Origin: Streptomyces humi
GTDB taxonomy: Bacteria > Actinomycetota > Actinomycetes > Streptomycetales > Streptomycetaceae
Length of the DNA stretch: 64,000 nucleotides
Assembly: GCF_001005085.2 (NCBI RefSeq)
Contig: NZ_LBMU02000021.1
Span: 124,001-188,000, forward strand
Reading direction: 5' to 3'
Positions 1 to 8,428 of this stretch are shown piece after piece. The first letter of the stretch is position 1; each line of letters starts with the position of its first letter. Both the position numbers and the translations under genes were made by a program. The notes beneath the pieces were generated by a model. It did not search any database. It saw nothing but the letters and a program-made list of their open reading frames with translations, and was not told where the DNA came from.

Positions 1-818
1 AGCGCGGCGCCGTCGGTCAGCGGGGTCGAATTGCCCGCCGTCATGGTCGGATCGGGTTCCGCGGTGCCGAACACCGGCTTGAGCCGGGCGAGTTTGTCCA
101 CCGTGGAGTCGGGGCGCAGGTTCTGGTCACGTTCCAGGCCGCGGAACGGGACCACCAGGTCGTCGAAGAAGCCGCGTTCGTAGGCGGCCGCCAGCCGCTG
201 GTGACTGGCCGCCGCCAGCTCGTCCTGCGCGTGCCGGCCGATCCCCCAGGCCCGTGCGGTCACCGCCGCGTGCTCGCCCATCGACAGACCGGTGCGCGGC
301 TCGGCGTTGCGCGGGATGTCGGGGACGAGGTGGCCGGGCCGGATCCGGGCGAGGGCCGCGAGCCGGCCGCCGAGGGACTTCGCCCGGCGGGCCGCGAGCA
401 GGATCCGGCGCAGGTCGTCGTTGACGCCGAGGGGCGCGTCGCTCGCCGTGTCCGCGCCGCCGGCCACGGCCGACTCGGTCTGGCCGAGGGCGATCTTGTT
501 GGCGGCCGCGACGATCGCCTGCAACCCGGTGCCGCAGGCCTGCTGGATGTCGTAGGCCGGGGTACGCGGGTCCAGTTTCGAGCCGAGGACGGTCTCCCGG
601 GCGAGGTTGAAGTCCCGGCTGTGCTTGAGGACCGCACCGGCGACGAACTCACCCACCGAGCCCGGCTGTTCGAGCCGGTACCGGTCGACGAGGCCGTCCA
701 GGGCGGCGGTCAGCATCTGCTGGTCGGACGCGGTGGCGTACGGGCCGTCGGAGCGCGCGAAGGGAATCCGGCTGCCGCCGATCACCGCGACCCGACGAGG
801 GAACCCCATGGCAGTCAT
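1..818 (-). CDS. Acetyl-CoA acetyltransferase / thiolase (FadA2/FadI-like), 3' end outside window
   Basis: The protein begins MTAMGFPRRVAVIGGSRIPF, the usual thiolase N-terminus. The nucleophile motif QQACGTGLQA falls at about residue 92, and the reading frame is open to the window edge, so the C-terminal catalytic His and Cys are not visible. Thiolases of this family join or cleave acetyl units on acyl-CoA. ATG 818 is chosen because GGAGAGG lies 5 nt upstream; a second in-frame ATG at 809 is less well placed. The gene is divergent from a FabG4-type reductase followed by a MaoC protein, the same arrangement as fadA2, fabG4 and htdX in Mycobacterium tuberculosis. A role in fatty acid turnover is inferred from this. 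Confidence 0.9.
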   Translation of the reverse strand, partial: MTAMGFPRRVAVIGGSRIPFARSDGPYATASDQQMLTAALDGLVDRYRLEQPGSVGEFVAGAVLKHSRDFNLARETVLGSKLDPRTPAYDIQQACGTGLQAIVAAANKIALGQTESAVAGGADTASDAPLGVNDDLRRILLAARRAKSLGGRLAALARIRPGHLVPDIPRNAEPRTGLSMGEHAAVTARAWGIGRHAQDELAAASHQRLAAAYERGFFDDLVVPFRGLERDQNLRPDSTVDKLARLKPVFGTAEPDPTMTAGNSTPLTDGAA

Positions 819-862
819 CTCGACCTCTCCATATGCCGTGACGTAGGCTTACCTCCGGTAAC

Positions 863-878
863 CTTACTCCAGAGTAAG
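863..878. promoter_or_regulatory. Perfect palindrome, probable TetR-family operator
   Basis: CTTACTC-CA-GAGTAAG is a perfect 7-bp inverted repeat in the 76-bp gap between the divergent thiolase and fabG-like genes. An imperfect second copy (TTACC-TCC-GGTAA) lies just left of it, at about 850-861. Size and placement fit a TetR dimer site controlling both genes. The nearest TetR gene in the window is at 4653-5336, but the link is inferred. Confidence 0.6.
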
Positions 879-894
879 CAAGTGGGGGCTGGAC

Positions 895-2229
895 ATGGCA
901 GACCGCTATCTGAGCTTCGCCGGCACCGCGCCCGGGCGATTCCTCACCCGGCGGCTGGGGCTGCCGCAGCCCGCGGAACTGGTCCGGTGGTCGACCGAAC
1001 GCCCCTTCTTCACCGGCGAGTTGCTGCACCTGACGGCCGGGAAGCCGGACCTGGACGCGGAGCTGGCGCCGGTACTGGCCCGCACCGGCCTGCGGCCCGG
1101 CGCCGACCCCCGCGCCGGCTCCCGCGCCGGTTCCCCCGTCGCCGTCGTCCTCGACGCCACCGGCGTACGGGACGTGGAAGCGCTCGGCGAGGTGCACGCG
1201 GCCCTGCATCCCGTCGTGCGCTCGGTCGCCGCGAGCGGCCGCATCGTGGTGCTCGGCGCTCCGCCGGACCCGACGGACCATCACCAGTGGGCGGTGCAAC
1301 AGGCGTTGGAGGGGTTCACCCGGTCCCTGGGCAAGGAGATCGGAAGGGGCAGGACGGTCAACCTCGTCCGGCTCGGCGGGGACGCGCGGGCCGCCGAGTC
1401 CACCCTGCGGTTCCTGCTCTCGCCGCGCTCGGCCTACGTCAGCGGGCAGGTGATCGAGGTCGGCGCGGGCGCCTTCGCCGTACCGGACGACTGGGAACGG
1501 CCGCTCGCGGGCCACACCGCGCTGGTCACCGGTGCGGCGCGCGGGATCGGCGCGGCCGTCGCCGGGACGCTGGCGCGGGACGGGGCGCGGGTCGTCGTCC
1601 TCGACGTGCCGGCGGCGGAGGCGGACGCCCGCGCGGTCGCCGAACGGCTCGGCGGGCAGGCGCTCACGCTCGACATCACCGACGCGGACGCGGGGGCGCG
1701 GATCGCCGACGCGCTGCCGGACGGGCTGGACGTCCTCGTCCACAATGCGGGGATCACCCGGGACCGGCGGCTGGTCAACATGCCCGCCGACCGCTGGGGT
1801 TCGGTGCTCGACGTGAACCTCGGGAGCGTGCTGCGCACCACGGACGCGCTGCTGGAGCGCGGGGCGGTCAACCGCGGCGGGCGGATCGTGGGCACCGCGT
1901 CCATCGCCGGGATCGCCGGCAACGCGGGGCAGACGAACTACGGCGCGAGCAAGGCGGGGATCGTCGGGCTGGTGCGGGGGCTCGCGCCCCGGGCGCTCGC
2001 CGAGCACGGGGTGACGGTGAACGCCGTCGCCCCCGGGTTCATCGAGACGAGGATGACCGCCGCGGTGCCGTTGTTCATCCGGGAGGCAGGGCGGCGGATG
2101 AACTCGCTGGGACAGGGCGGGGTGCCGGGGGATGTGGCGGAGACGGTGGGGTGGCTGGCGCAGCCCGGGTCGGAGGCGGTCAACGGGCAGGTGGTGCGGG
2201 TCTGTGGGCAGAGCCTGTTGGGGGCGTAG
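895..2229 (+). CDS. fabG: 3-oxoacyl-ACP/CoA reductase, high-molecular-weight FabG (FabG4 type)
   Basis: This is a 444-residue short-chain dehydrogenase with two Rossmann-like halves, as in mycobacterial FabG4. The N-terminal half (about 1-200) lacks the classic motifs. The C-terminal half carries TGAARGIG (about 211-218), NAG, and the catalytic triad S336, Y349 (YGASK) and K353. It reduces 3-ketoacyl thioesters with NAD(P)H. ATG 895 follows a G-rich ribosome site (GGGGG at 884). A MaoC-type dehydratase lies 126 bp downstream and a thiolase is divergent, so the three genes together would cover thiolysis or condensation, keto-reduction and (de)hydration of acyl chains. The palindrome at 863-878 probably regulates the promoter. 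Confidence 0.92.
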   Translation: MADRYLSFAGTAPGRFLTRRLGLPQPAELVRWSTERPFFTGELLHLTAGKPDLDAELAPVLARTGLRPGADPRAGSRAGSPVAVVLDATGVRDVEALGEVHAALHPVVRSVAASGRIVVLGAPPDPTDHHQWAVQQALEGFTRSLGKEIGRGRTVNLVRLGGDARAAESTLRFLLSPRSAYVSGQVIEVGAGAFAVPDDWERPLAGHTALVTGAARGIGAAVAGTLARDGARVVVLDVPAAEADARAVAERLGGQALTLDITDADAGARIADALPDGLDVLVHNAGITRDRRLVNMPADRWGSVLDVNLGSVLRTTDALLERGAVNRGGRIVGTASIAGIAGNAGQTNYGASKAGIVGLVRGLAPRALAEHGVTVNAVAPGFIETRMTAAVPLFIREAGRRMNSLGQGGVPGDVAETVGWLAQPGSEAVNGQVVRVCGQSLLGA

Positions 2230-2249
2230 CCGTCGTCCGACGGCCGCGG

Positions 2250-2288
2250 GCGCGTCGTGGCTGGTCGCGCCCACGCGGCGGAGCCGCA
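2250..2288. repeat. 39-bp dispersed Streptomyces repeat, copy 1
   Basis: This 39-bp segment, 20 bp after the fabG stop, is identical to 61438-61476. There the same bases form the 3' coding end of a secreted-protein gene. Here they are intergenic between fabG and the MaoC gene and are followed by a GC-rich imperfect hairpin around 2309-2325. Confidence 0.85.
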
Positions 2289-2355
2289 TGCCGAACACGA
2301 CCTCGTGCCCCTTCGGGGGGCACGTCCTCACCGGCGGAACCGGAAGGCAACCTCT

Positions 2356-3201
2356 GTGATCGTCCTTGACAGCGCCCCTGCCCTGGGGCCACTGCTCGCA
2401 CGGGGCGCGATGCTGTCCCCCTTCAAGAAGCCGTCCGCCGATGCCGGTTTCCCCCGCACCCGTCTCCTTCTCCCCGCCGTCCGGCCCGAGCTGCCGAGGC
2501 TCGCCGCGTACGAACGTGTCTGCGGGTTCGCCACCGGGAACGAGGGGCTGCCGGTCACCTATCCGCACGTGCTCGGGTTTCCGCTGGCCATGAAGCTGAT
2601 GAGCGCGCGCGCGTTCCCGCTCCCCCTGCTGGGGCTCGTGCACACCTCGATCGAGATCGTGCGGCACGCCGAGCTGCCCGCCGACGGGGCGTACGACATC
2701 GCCGTCCACGTCGACCGGCTGAGCCCGCACCGGCGCGGCACGGAGGCCCGCGTCGTCACCGAGGTGCGGGCCGCCGGGGCCGTCGTGTGGGAGTCCCGGA
2801 GCACGTACCTGGCGCGGCACCGGACCTCGTACGACGACGGTGCGCCGGCCGCCCGTGCGGAGCGGGAGCCGTTGCCCGTGGTGGACGAGTGGCGGATCGC
2901 CGGGGACGTGGGACGGCGGTACGGGGCCGCCTCCGGGGACCGCAACCCGATCCATCTGCACCCGCTCACCGCACGCCTCTTCGGCTTCCCCCGGGCCATC
3001 GCGCACGGCATGTGGACCGTGGCGAGGTGTCTGGCCGCGCACGGGGTGCCCGAGCGGGTCCGGGTGGCGGCGGAGTTCCGGGCGCCGGTGCTGCTGCCGG
3101 GGACGGTGCTGTACGCGGCGGACGCCTCGGGGCGCTTCGAACTGCGCGGAGACCAGGGGAGGACGTACGTGAGCGGGGAGGCGGGCGCGCTCACCGCGTG
3201 A
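2356..3201 (+). CDS. MaoC-like hot-dog dehydratase (HtdX type)
   Basis: GTG 2356 is preferred because GGAAGG lies 8 nt upstream and the protein then starts at the conserved region; an in-frame ATG at 2257 would sit inside the dispersed repeat. The 281-residue protein has an N-terminal half resembling a degenerate hot-dog fold and a C-terminal MaoC domain with SGDRNPIHLHP (D195, H200), the (R)-specific enoyl hydratase signature. It should interconvert (R)-3-hydroxyacyl and trans-2-enoyl thioesters. Placed after fabG, it matches mycobacterial htdX next to fabG4. Assignment to the family is firm; the natural substrate is unknown. Confidence 0.85.
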   Translation: MIVLDSAPALGPLLARGAMLSPFKKPSADAGFPRTRLLLPAVRPELPRLAAYERVCGFATGNEGLPVTYPHVLGFPLAMKLMSARAFPLPLLGLVHTSIEIVRHAELPADGAYDIAVHVDRLSPHRRGTEARVVTEVRAAGAVVWESRSTYLARHRTSYDDGAPAARAEREPLPVVDEWRIAGDVGRRYGAASGDRNPIHLHPLTARLFGFPRAIAHGMWTVARCLAAHGVPERVRVAAEFRAPVLLPGTVLYAADASGRFELRGDQGRTYVSGEAGALTA

Positions 3202-3328
3202 AATCTCGGCCAACCTCCGGTGTCCGGCGTTCCATGAAACCCGTACGGGACGGTCAAGTTCATGGCGGGCACAGAGAAAAGGAGGCGTTTTCCCAGAAAG
3301 CTCTCAGGCCCTGCTCAAACCTCCTTCT

Positions 3329-3341
3329 TACATTCCCGGCA
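3329..3341 (+). promoter_or_regulatory. -10 box of probable leaderless promoter
   Basis: TACATT ends 6 nt before ATG 3341, and no Shine-Dalgarno sequence precedes that ATG. The spacing places transcription initiation at or next to the start codon, as in leaderless Streptomyces mRNAs. Confidence 0.45.
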
Positions 3342-4639
3342 TGTCTCCCAGCCCCAGACGCATCGCCGTCGTCGCAGACTCGGACACCCGCTGGAAGTGG
3401 GGTGCCTCGGTGGCCCGGCAGCTCGCCCCCGGACACGCGCTCGACGCGTACTTCCTGCGGGCCAGGTCCACCCCCACCGAACGGCAGCTCGCCGAGATCG
3501 GCATCGTGCCCGACACCAGGCGGGAACTGCGCGCCGCGGAACTGGTCGACGACGAGGCACTGGCGGACGCCGGCATCGTCGTGCTGGCGGTCGCCGGCGG
3601 CACCGTCCTGGCGCTCGCGCACGGCCTGGGAGCGGCCTGGGCGGGCCGGGAGCACCGGCCGGTCACGGTCAGCGGGTATGTCGGCGTGGTCTACGAGAAG
3701 ATGGTCGACGGTCTCCTGACCCGCGCCGGCACGGACATCGTGCTGGCCAACTCCGGTCACGACGCCGAACGGTTCCGCGCCGTCTTCGCGGGCGTCGGCG
3801 TGGACCCCGGGTCGGTGGTCGAGTGCGCGCTGCCCTTCCTCGGCGGCGAGCCCTACCGGCCGTCCGACGAGCGGCCGTTCACCGTCACCTTCGCGGTCCA
3901 GCCCTCCGTGCCCAAGGACCGCCGGTCCCGGCTCGGGCTCCTGGAGCGGGCCGCCGCGCACGCCCGCTCGCACCCGGAGCGGCTCGTGCTGATGAAGCTG
4001 CGCAGCCTGCCCGGCGAGCAGACCACCCACGTCGAGGCCGACCCGTACCAGCACCTGGTCGAGCAGCTCGCCGCACCCGCCCCGGCCAACCTCCGGCTCG
4101 CCTACGGCAACATGGGCGACGTACTGGACCGCACCGACCTGCTGGTCACGGTGAGTTCGACGGCCGCGCTGGAGTCGATGCACCGGCGGATCCCCACCGC
4201 GATCCTCACCGACTTCGGCGTCCGGGAGGCCCACGGCAACCACTACTTCGTGCACTCCGGCTGCCTGGCCTCCTGGGACGACATCGACGCGGGCGCGCTT
4301 CCGCAGCCCGCCCCGGAGTGGGCGGCGGCGCAGGGCATCGGCAAGAGCGACCCGTACGCGGCGGCCCGCGCCCGCGTCACCGCGCTGCGCGCCGCCGGCC
4401 CGCTGCCGCCGCTGCGCCCCTACTACACCGCGCGGACCGCCGGCCTCTACCTCGACGGCATCCTCCGGAACAACGGCTTCGACGGTTCGGGCCGCCCGCT
4501 GCCGCTGCCGTCGGCCGTCGGCGGCACCGGATTCGTCCGGACGACCGTACGAAGGGTGGCCGGGCGAGGGGCCGGCAAGCTGTACCGCCTGGGCCACCAG
4601 CGGCTCGCACCCGCCCTGCGCCGCTGGGGCGCCGTGTGA
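3341..4639 (+). CDS. DUF6716-type putative glycosyltransferase
   Basis: This 432-residue soluble protein opens with RRIAVVADSDTRWKWG, a Rossmann-like first strand. It has glycine-rich turns (VSGYVGVVYEKMVDG, TVSSTAALESMHRR) and HGNHYFVHSGCLASWDD in the C-terminal half, the pattern of the DUF6716 family that is annotated as putative GT-B-like transferases of cell-surface polymers. No signal peptide or membrane helix is seen. It stands alone, not in a polysaccharide operon, and converges on the TetR gene 13 bp away. The start appears leaderless. Substrate and acceptor are unknown. Confidence 0.7.
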   Translation: MSPSPRRIAVVADSDTRWKWGASVARQLAPGHALDAYFLRARSTPTERQLAEIGIVPDTRRELRAAELVDDEALADAGIVVLAVAGGTVLALAHGLGAAWAGREHRPVTVSGYVGVVYEKMVDGLLTRAGTDIVLANSGHDAERFRAVFAGVGVDPGSVVECALPFLGGEPYRPSDERPFTVTFAVQPSVPKDRRSRLGLLERAAAHARSHPERLVLMKLRSLPGEQTTHVEADPYQHLVEQLAAPAPANLRLAYGNMGDVLDRTDLLVTVSSTAALESMHRRIPTAILTDFGVREAHGNHYFVHSGCLASWDDIDAGALPQPAPEWAAAQGIGKSDPYAAARARVTALRAAGPLPPLRPYYTARTAGLYLDGILRNNGFDGSGRPLPLPSAVGGTGFVRTTVRRVAGRGAGKLYRLGHQRLAPALRRWGAV

Positions 4640-4652
4640 GACCGGGCCGGCG

Positions 4653-5336
4653 CTACCGGGCCCGCGGGTGCGTGGGAGCCGTGCCGGGCGGGTCCGGGAG
4701 CGGCGGGGTCCAGGGCCGGGCCTCCATCAGGTTGCCCAGGCCCGCCCACGCGAAGTTCATCAGGGTCGCAGCCGCCTGGTGCGCGGTCACCCCGGGGGTG
4801 GCGTTGGCCCAGGCGGCCAGGGACTCGGCGGCGCCGACCAGGGCCTCGGCGAGGCCCGCCACCTCCCCCTCCGCCAGGTCGGGATCGCGGTGCGCCTCGC
4901 GGGCGGCGACGGCGATGAGCTGGGTGACGAACGCGACGATCTCCTCGCGCATCGCCGCGACCACGGAGGCGAACCGCTCGCCGTGCGTACGGGCCTGGAT
5001 GTGCAGCACCGACCAGCCGTCGGGGTGGGCGGCGGTGTGCGCGAAGAACGCCTGGAGCCCGTCCCAGAGCTGGCGGTCGGCGGGCAGCTCCCGGCGGACC
5101 CCGGTGCGGACCGCCTCGGCGAGCGCGGCGGCCTCACGGCGGATGCACGCCGTGAAGAGGTCTTCCTTCGAGTTGAGGTAGAGGTAGACCAACGGCTTGG
5201 AGACACCGGCGAGTTCGGCGATCTCATCCATGGACGCGGCCATGTAGCCGCGCTGGCCGAAGGTCCGCACGGCGGCGTCCAGCATCTGCTGCTCCCGGAC
5301 CGCCCGCGGCATCCGCTTGGTCTTCACGGCACCCAT
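4653..5336 (-). CDS. TetR/AcrR family transcriptional regulator
   Basis: The 227-residue protein has the TetR DNA-binding region at about 12-58, including MDEIAELAGVSKPLVYLYL, followed by a helical ligand-binding domain. The Pro/Ala-rich tail is unremarkable. It is a probable repressor. The only clear palindromic operator nearby is at 863-878, between the lipid-metabolism genes, so control of that locus is plausible but unproven. No obvious palindrome is seen directly at its own start. Confidence 0.88.
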   Translation of the reverse strand: MGAVKTKRMPRAVREQQMLDAAVRTFGQRGYMAASMDEIAELAGVSKPLVYLYLNSKEDLFTACIRREAAALAEAVRTGVRRELPADRQLWDGLQAFFAHTAAHPDGWSVLHIQARTHGERFASVVAAMREEIVAFVTQLIAVAAREAHRDPDLAEGEVAGLAEALVGAAESLAAWANATPGVTAHQAAATLMNFAWAGLGNLMEARPWTPPLPDPPGTAPTHPRAR

Positions 5337-5385
5337 GAGGTCAAAGCCTAGTTCGGGCGCGGGGGTTGGGAGACGCGCGTGTACG

Positions 5386-5700
5386 TCAGGAGGCCTGGCC
5401 CTGGGCCGGCGCCGGGGTCTCCTCGGCCGCCTCGGCCACCTCGTCCTCCTGGCTGCGGTTGGCCTCGATGTTGGCCTTCATCCGCTCCACCCGCTGCGAG
5501 ACCTGCACGGACGCCCGGTCCCGCTCCTTGCGCAGCACCACGAAGCTGATCGGCGCCGACAGGACGAGGGACAGCAGCAGCACCCACAGCGGGTTGGAGT
5601 CGCCGAAGCCGCGGGGGAACGCACCGGCGTAGACGAGGCCCCAGACGACGAGGAGGCAGCCCGCGAAGATACCGAGGCGCATCAGCGTGTAGCGGAGCAT
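5386..5700 (-). CDS. DUF4229 small membrane protein
   Basis: The 104-residue protein starts MLRYTLMRLGIF at ATG 5700. It has two hydrophobic segments (about 8-28 and 38-57) joined by a short loop, then a charged coiled tail with RKERDRASVQVSQRVERMK and an acidic, Ala/Pro-rich end. This matches the actinobacterial DUF4229 family, whose function is unknown and which is often found near menaquinone genes, as here. The frame continues open upstream, but only this start gives the family's length. Confidence 0.82.
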   Translation of the reverse strand: MLRYTLMRLGIFAGCLLVVWGLVYAGAFPRGFGDSNPLWVLLLSLVLSAPISFVVLRKERDRASVQVSQRVERMKANIEANRSQEDEVAEAAEETPAPAQGQAS

Positions 5701-5780
5701 CTCAATCCAGTCTTCCGACGACGAAAAGGGGCACCGTCCAGTGAAGCACGGCACGGCACCGATCTTGCAGCGGGGTCGGC

Positions 5781-6305
5781 TCAGGCCAGGGTGAGCAGCA
5801 TGGTGATGTCGTCTCGGTCGTCGCCGGGGGCGACCCGGATCGCGCCGGGGACGCGGCCGACCTCCCGGTAGCCGCAGGAGCCGTAGAAGTCCTCCAGCCC
5901 GTGGCCGCCCCGGCAGGTGAGCCGTATCGCGGTTATGCCGTCGAAGCCGCGGGCCTCGGCGGCGGCCGCGGCGAGCAGGTCCCGGCCGTAGCCCTGGCCC
6001 TGGTGCTTGGGGTGCACCATCACCGTGTACAGCCACACCCAGTGCTTCATCAGGCGGTGGGTGTTGAAGGAGAAGAAGGCGGTGGCGGCGACGGTGCCGG
6101 ACTCGTCGAGGCCGACGAGGAGCCGGTTGCGGCCCTCGGCCATGGCGACGAGATGCCGGACCAGTTCCGGACGGATCTCCTCCGGGGTCACCGGCGGGAC
6201 GAAGCCGACGGCCCCGCGGGCGTTGGACACGTCCGTCCACAGGTCGAGGACACCGGCACGGAGGGCGGGGGTGACGGCGGGATCGAGGGTGAAAGTAAGA
6301 GGCAC
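5781..6305 (-). CDS. GNAT family N-acetyltransferase
   Basis: The 174-residue protein (from GTG 6305, MPLTFTLD...) contains the acetyl-CoA binding signature VHPKHQGQGYGRDLL (motif A, Q/RxxGxG/A type) and a C-terminal DFYGSCGYREVGR, typical of GNAT enzymes. The acceptor is unknown. GTG 6305 is preferred because TACACT ends 6 nt upstream, suggesting a leaderless start; the alternative ATG 6338 lies inside the 16-bp tandem repeats. The repeats between this gene and udgX may be regulatory. Confidence 0.82.
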   Translation of the reverse strand: MPLTFTLDPAVTPALRAGVLDLWTDVSNARGAVGFVPPVTPEEIRPELVRHLVAMAEGRNRLLVGLDESGTVAATAFFSFNTHRLMKHWVWLYTVMVHPKHQGQGYGRDLLAAAAAEARGFDGITAIRLTCRGGHGLEDFYGSCGYREVGRVPGAIRVAPGDDRDDITMLLTLA

Positions 6306-6319
6306 CGGTGCAGTGTAGC

Positions 6320-6382
6320 CATTACCTCTCGTGGTCATTACCTCTCGTGGCCATTACCTGCCGTGACCATTACCTGCCGCTA
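6320..6382. repeat. Four tandem copies of a 16-bp repeat
   Basis: CATTACCTCTCGTGG-type units repeat at 6320, 6336, 6352 and 6368. The first two copies are nearly identical and the last two share CATTACCTGCCG. They fill the gap between the GNAT start and the udgX stop, and the last copy runs into the udgX stop codon. Confidence 0.85.
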
Positions 6383-7039
6383 GGACGACAGTGTTCGCGC
6401 GGCGACCCGCAGATCGGCGACGAGCCCCTGGTAGGCCTGCTCACGGTCGTCCGACCGCAGGACGGAGGACGGGTGGACCGTCGGCACGAGCCGCTCGGGG
6501 CGGCCGTGGAGCTCCCGTTCCAGCACGGTCCCGCGCGCCTCGCCGACCCGGAACGACGACCCGAGCAGGGCCTTCCCGGCGGTGGCGCCGAGGACGACGA
6601 TCAGCTCCGGGGCCACGACGGTCAGCTCGGCGGCGAGCCAGGGGGCGCAGGCCGACATCTCCCGGAGGGTGGGGGCCTTGTGGATGCGGCGCTTGCGGGG
6701 TTCGGTCCGGGTGAACTTGAAGTGCTTCACCGCGTTGGTCACATAGGCGTCGGCCGGGTCGAGGCCGGCGTCCGCCAGGGCCCGGCCGAGCAGCTTCCCG
6801 GCCGGGCCGACGAAGGGCTCGCCCTGCCGGTCCTCCTGGTCACCGGGCTGCTCCCCGACGAGCATGAGGCGCGCGTGCGCCGGCCCCCTGCCGAAGACGG
6901 TCCGGGTGGCGTCACGGTGCAGGGGGCAGCCGCGGCAGCCGGCGGCGGCCCGGCGGAGAGCGGCGAGGCTCGGCGTCCGGGCGTCGGGGAGGAAGGGGGT
7001 CGCGGTGTACGCCTCCTCCGGAGCGCCGGTGGTGGCCAT
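6380..7039 (-). CDS. udgX: UdgX-type uracil-DNA glycosylase
   Basis: The 219-residue protein is a UDG-superfamily enzyme that removes uracil from DNA. GEQPGDQED (62-70) is motif I of the UdgX branch and HPSSVL is motif II. The diagnostic R-loop KRRIH (116-120) contains His120, equivalent to the His that in Mycobacterium smegmatis UdgX forms a covalent bond with the abasic sugar. Cys35, Cys38 and Cys131 are candidate 4Fe-4S ligands; the fourth position of family-4 enzymes is occupied by His (VKHFKF, 105-107). It is a single gene downstream of mqnE, separated by a strong inverted repeat. Confidence 0.88.
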   Translation of the reverse strand: MATTGAPEEAYTATPFLPDARTPSLAALRRAAAGCRGCPLHRDATRTVFGRGPAHARLMLVGEQPGDQEDRQGEPFVGPAGKLLGRALADAGLDPADAYVTNAVKHFKFTRTEPRKRRIHKAPTLREMSACAPWLAAELTVVAPELIVVLGATAGKALLGSSFRVGEARGTVLERELHGRPERLVPTVHPSSVLRSDDREQAYQGLVADLRVAARTLSS

Positions 7040-7104
7040 GAGCGCCGGGTACCCGCCGTGGAGCTGCGGATTCGTCTCCGGCCGCGGGAGCGTTGGGGGC
7101 TTGT

Positions 7105-7178
7105 CGCGCAGTTCCCCGCGCCCCTGAAAGAAGGGGCGTTGCAGTACGTGCCCCTTCAGGGGCGCGGGGAACTGCGCG
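7105..7178. terminator. Long inverted repeat, probable bidirectional terminator
   Basis: The 24-base arms at 7105-7128 and 7155-7178 are perfect reverse complements with a 26-nt loop. The arms contain the GCGCAGTTCCCCGCGCCCCT element common between Streptomyces genes. It lies between the mqnE stop and the udgX start and would end mqnE transcription. Confidence 0.75.
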
Positions 7179-7226
7179 AGCGACCACGACGCACCCGCAC
7201 CCGGAGACGCACCCTCAGTCGGCTGG

Positions 7227-8390
7227 TCACACCCGCATCGGCTGGGGGGACTCGCGGCGGGCCGGGTCCGGGCCGTCGTACTCGCGGATGATCTCGTAGC
7301 GCGTGTTGCGCTCCACCGGGCGGAAGCCCGCGTCGCGGATGAGGTCGAGGAGGTCCTCGCGGGTCAGCTTGTTCGGCGTGCCGTAGTTGTCCGCGTCATG
7401 GGTGATCTTGTACTCGACCACCGAGCCGTCCATGTCGTCGGCGCCGTGCTGCAACGCCAGCTGCGCGGTCTGAACGCCGTGCATGACCCAGAAGACCTTG
7501 ACGTGCGGCACGTTGTCGAAGAGGAGACGGGAGACCGCGAAGGTCTTCAGGGCCTCCGCGCCGGTCGCCATCTGGGTCCGGGCCTGGAGCCGGTTCCTGA
7601 CCTTGCCGTCCTTCATGTCCACGAAGTCGTGCTGGTAGCGGAGCGGGATGAAGACCTGGAAGCCGTTCGTCTCGTCCTGGAGCTCGCGCAGCCGCAGCAC
7701 GTGGTCGACGCGGTGGCGGGGCTCCTCGATGTGGCCGTACAGCATGGTGCACGGGGTCTTCAGACCCTTCTCGTGCGCCAGGCGGTGGATCCGGGACCAG
7801 TCCTCCCAGTGGGTGCGGTGGTCCACGATGTGCTGCCGGACCTCCCAGTCGAAGATCTCCGCGCCACCGCCGGTCAGCGACTCCAGCCCCGCGTCGATCA
7901 GCTCGTCGAGGATCTCCGACGCGGACAGGCCGCTGATCGTCTCGAAGTGGTGGATCTCCGTGGCCGTGAAGGCCTTCAGGGAGACGTTCGGCAGGGCCGC
8001 CTTCAGCTCGCGCAGCGACCGCGGGTAGTAGCGCCACGGCAGGTTCGGGTGCAGGCCGTTGACGATGTGCAGCTCGGTGAGGTTCTCGCCCTCCATCGCC
8101 TTGGCGAGCTTCACCGCCTCCTCGATGCGCATCGTGTACGCGTCCTTCTCGCCCGGCTTGCGCTGGAACGAGCAGTACGCGCAGGACGCGGTGCACACGT
8201 TCGTCATGTTGAGGTGCCGGTTGACGTTGAAGTGCACGACGTCACCGTTCTTGCGCGTGCGCACCTCGTGGGCGAGACCGCCCAGCCAGGCCAGGTCGTC
8301 CGACTCGTACAGCGCGATGCCGTCCTCGCGGGACAGCCGCTCGCCGGAGCGGACCTTCTCCTCCAGCTCACGCTTGAGCCCGACGTCCAT
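7227..8390 (-). CDS. mqnE: Aminofutalosine synthase MqnE
   Basis: This radical SAM enzyme of 387 residues carries the cluster motif CTASCAYC (C66, C70, C73) after the family N-terminus. It joins 3-[(1-carboxyvinyl)oxy]benzoate to SAM to give aminofutalosine, the first committed nucleoside of the futalosine route to menaquinone. HFNVNRHLNMTN and GGGAEIFDWEVR are typical of the family. ATG 8390 has GGTGAGG directly upstream. UbiX-type, MqnP and MqnL genes follow on the same strand upstream, consistent with a menaquinone locus. Confidence 0.95.
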   Translation of the reverse strand: MDVGLKRELEEKVRSGERLSREDGIALYESDDLAWLGGLAHEVRTRKNGDVVHFNVNRHLNMTNVCTASCAYCSFQRKPGEKDAYTMRIEEAVKLAKAMEGENLTELHIVNGLHPNLPWRYYPRSLRELKAALPNVSLKAFTATEIHHFETISGLSASEILDELIDAGLESLTGGGAEIFDWEVRQHIVDHRTHWEDWSRIHRLAHEKGLKTPCTMLYGHIEEPRHRVDHVLRLRELQDETNGFQVFIPLRYQHDFVDMKDGKVRNRLQARTQMATGAEALKTFAVSRLLFDNVPHVKVFWVMHGVQTAQLALQHGADDMDGSVVEYKITHDADNYGTPNKLTREDLLDLIRDAGFRPVERNTRYEIIREYDGPDPARRESPQPMRV

Positions 8391-8428
8391 GCCTCACCCT
8401 TTCCACGACAACTCGCCCCACGGTATCC

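Noticed and set aside
201..2369. Long plus-strand open frame of over 700 codons overlapping the thiolase and fabG region
   Set aside because: Arg/Gly/Ala-rich shadow of the real genes in other frames; high GC makes long spurious frames common here.
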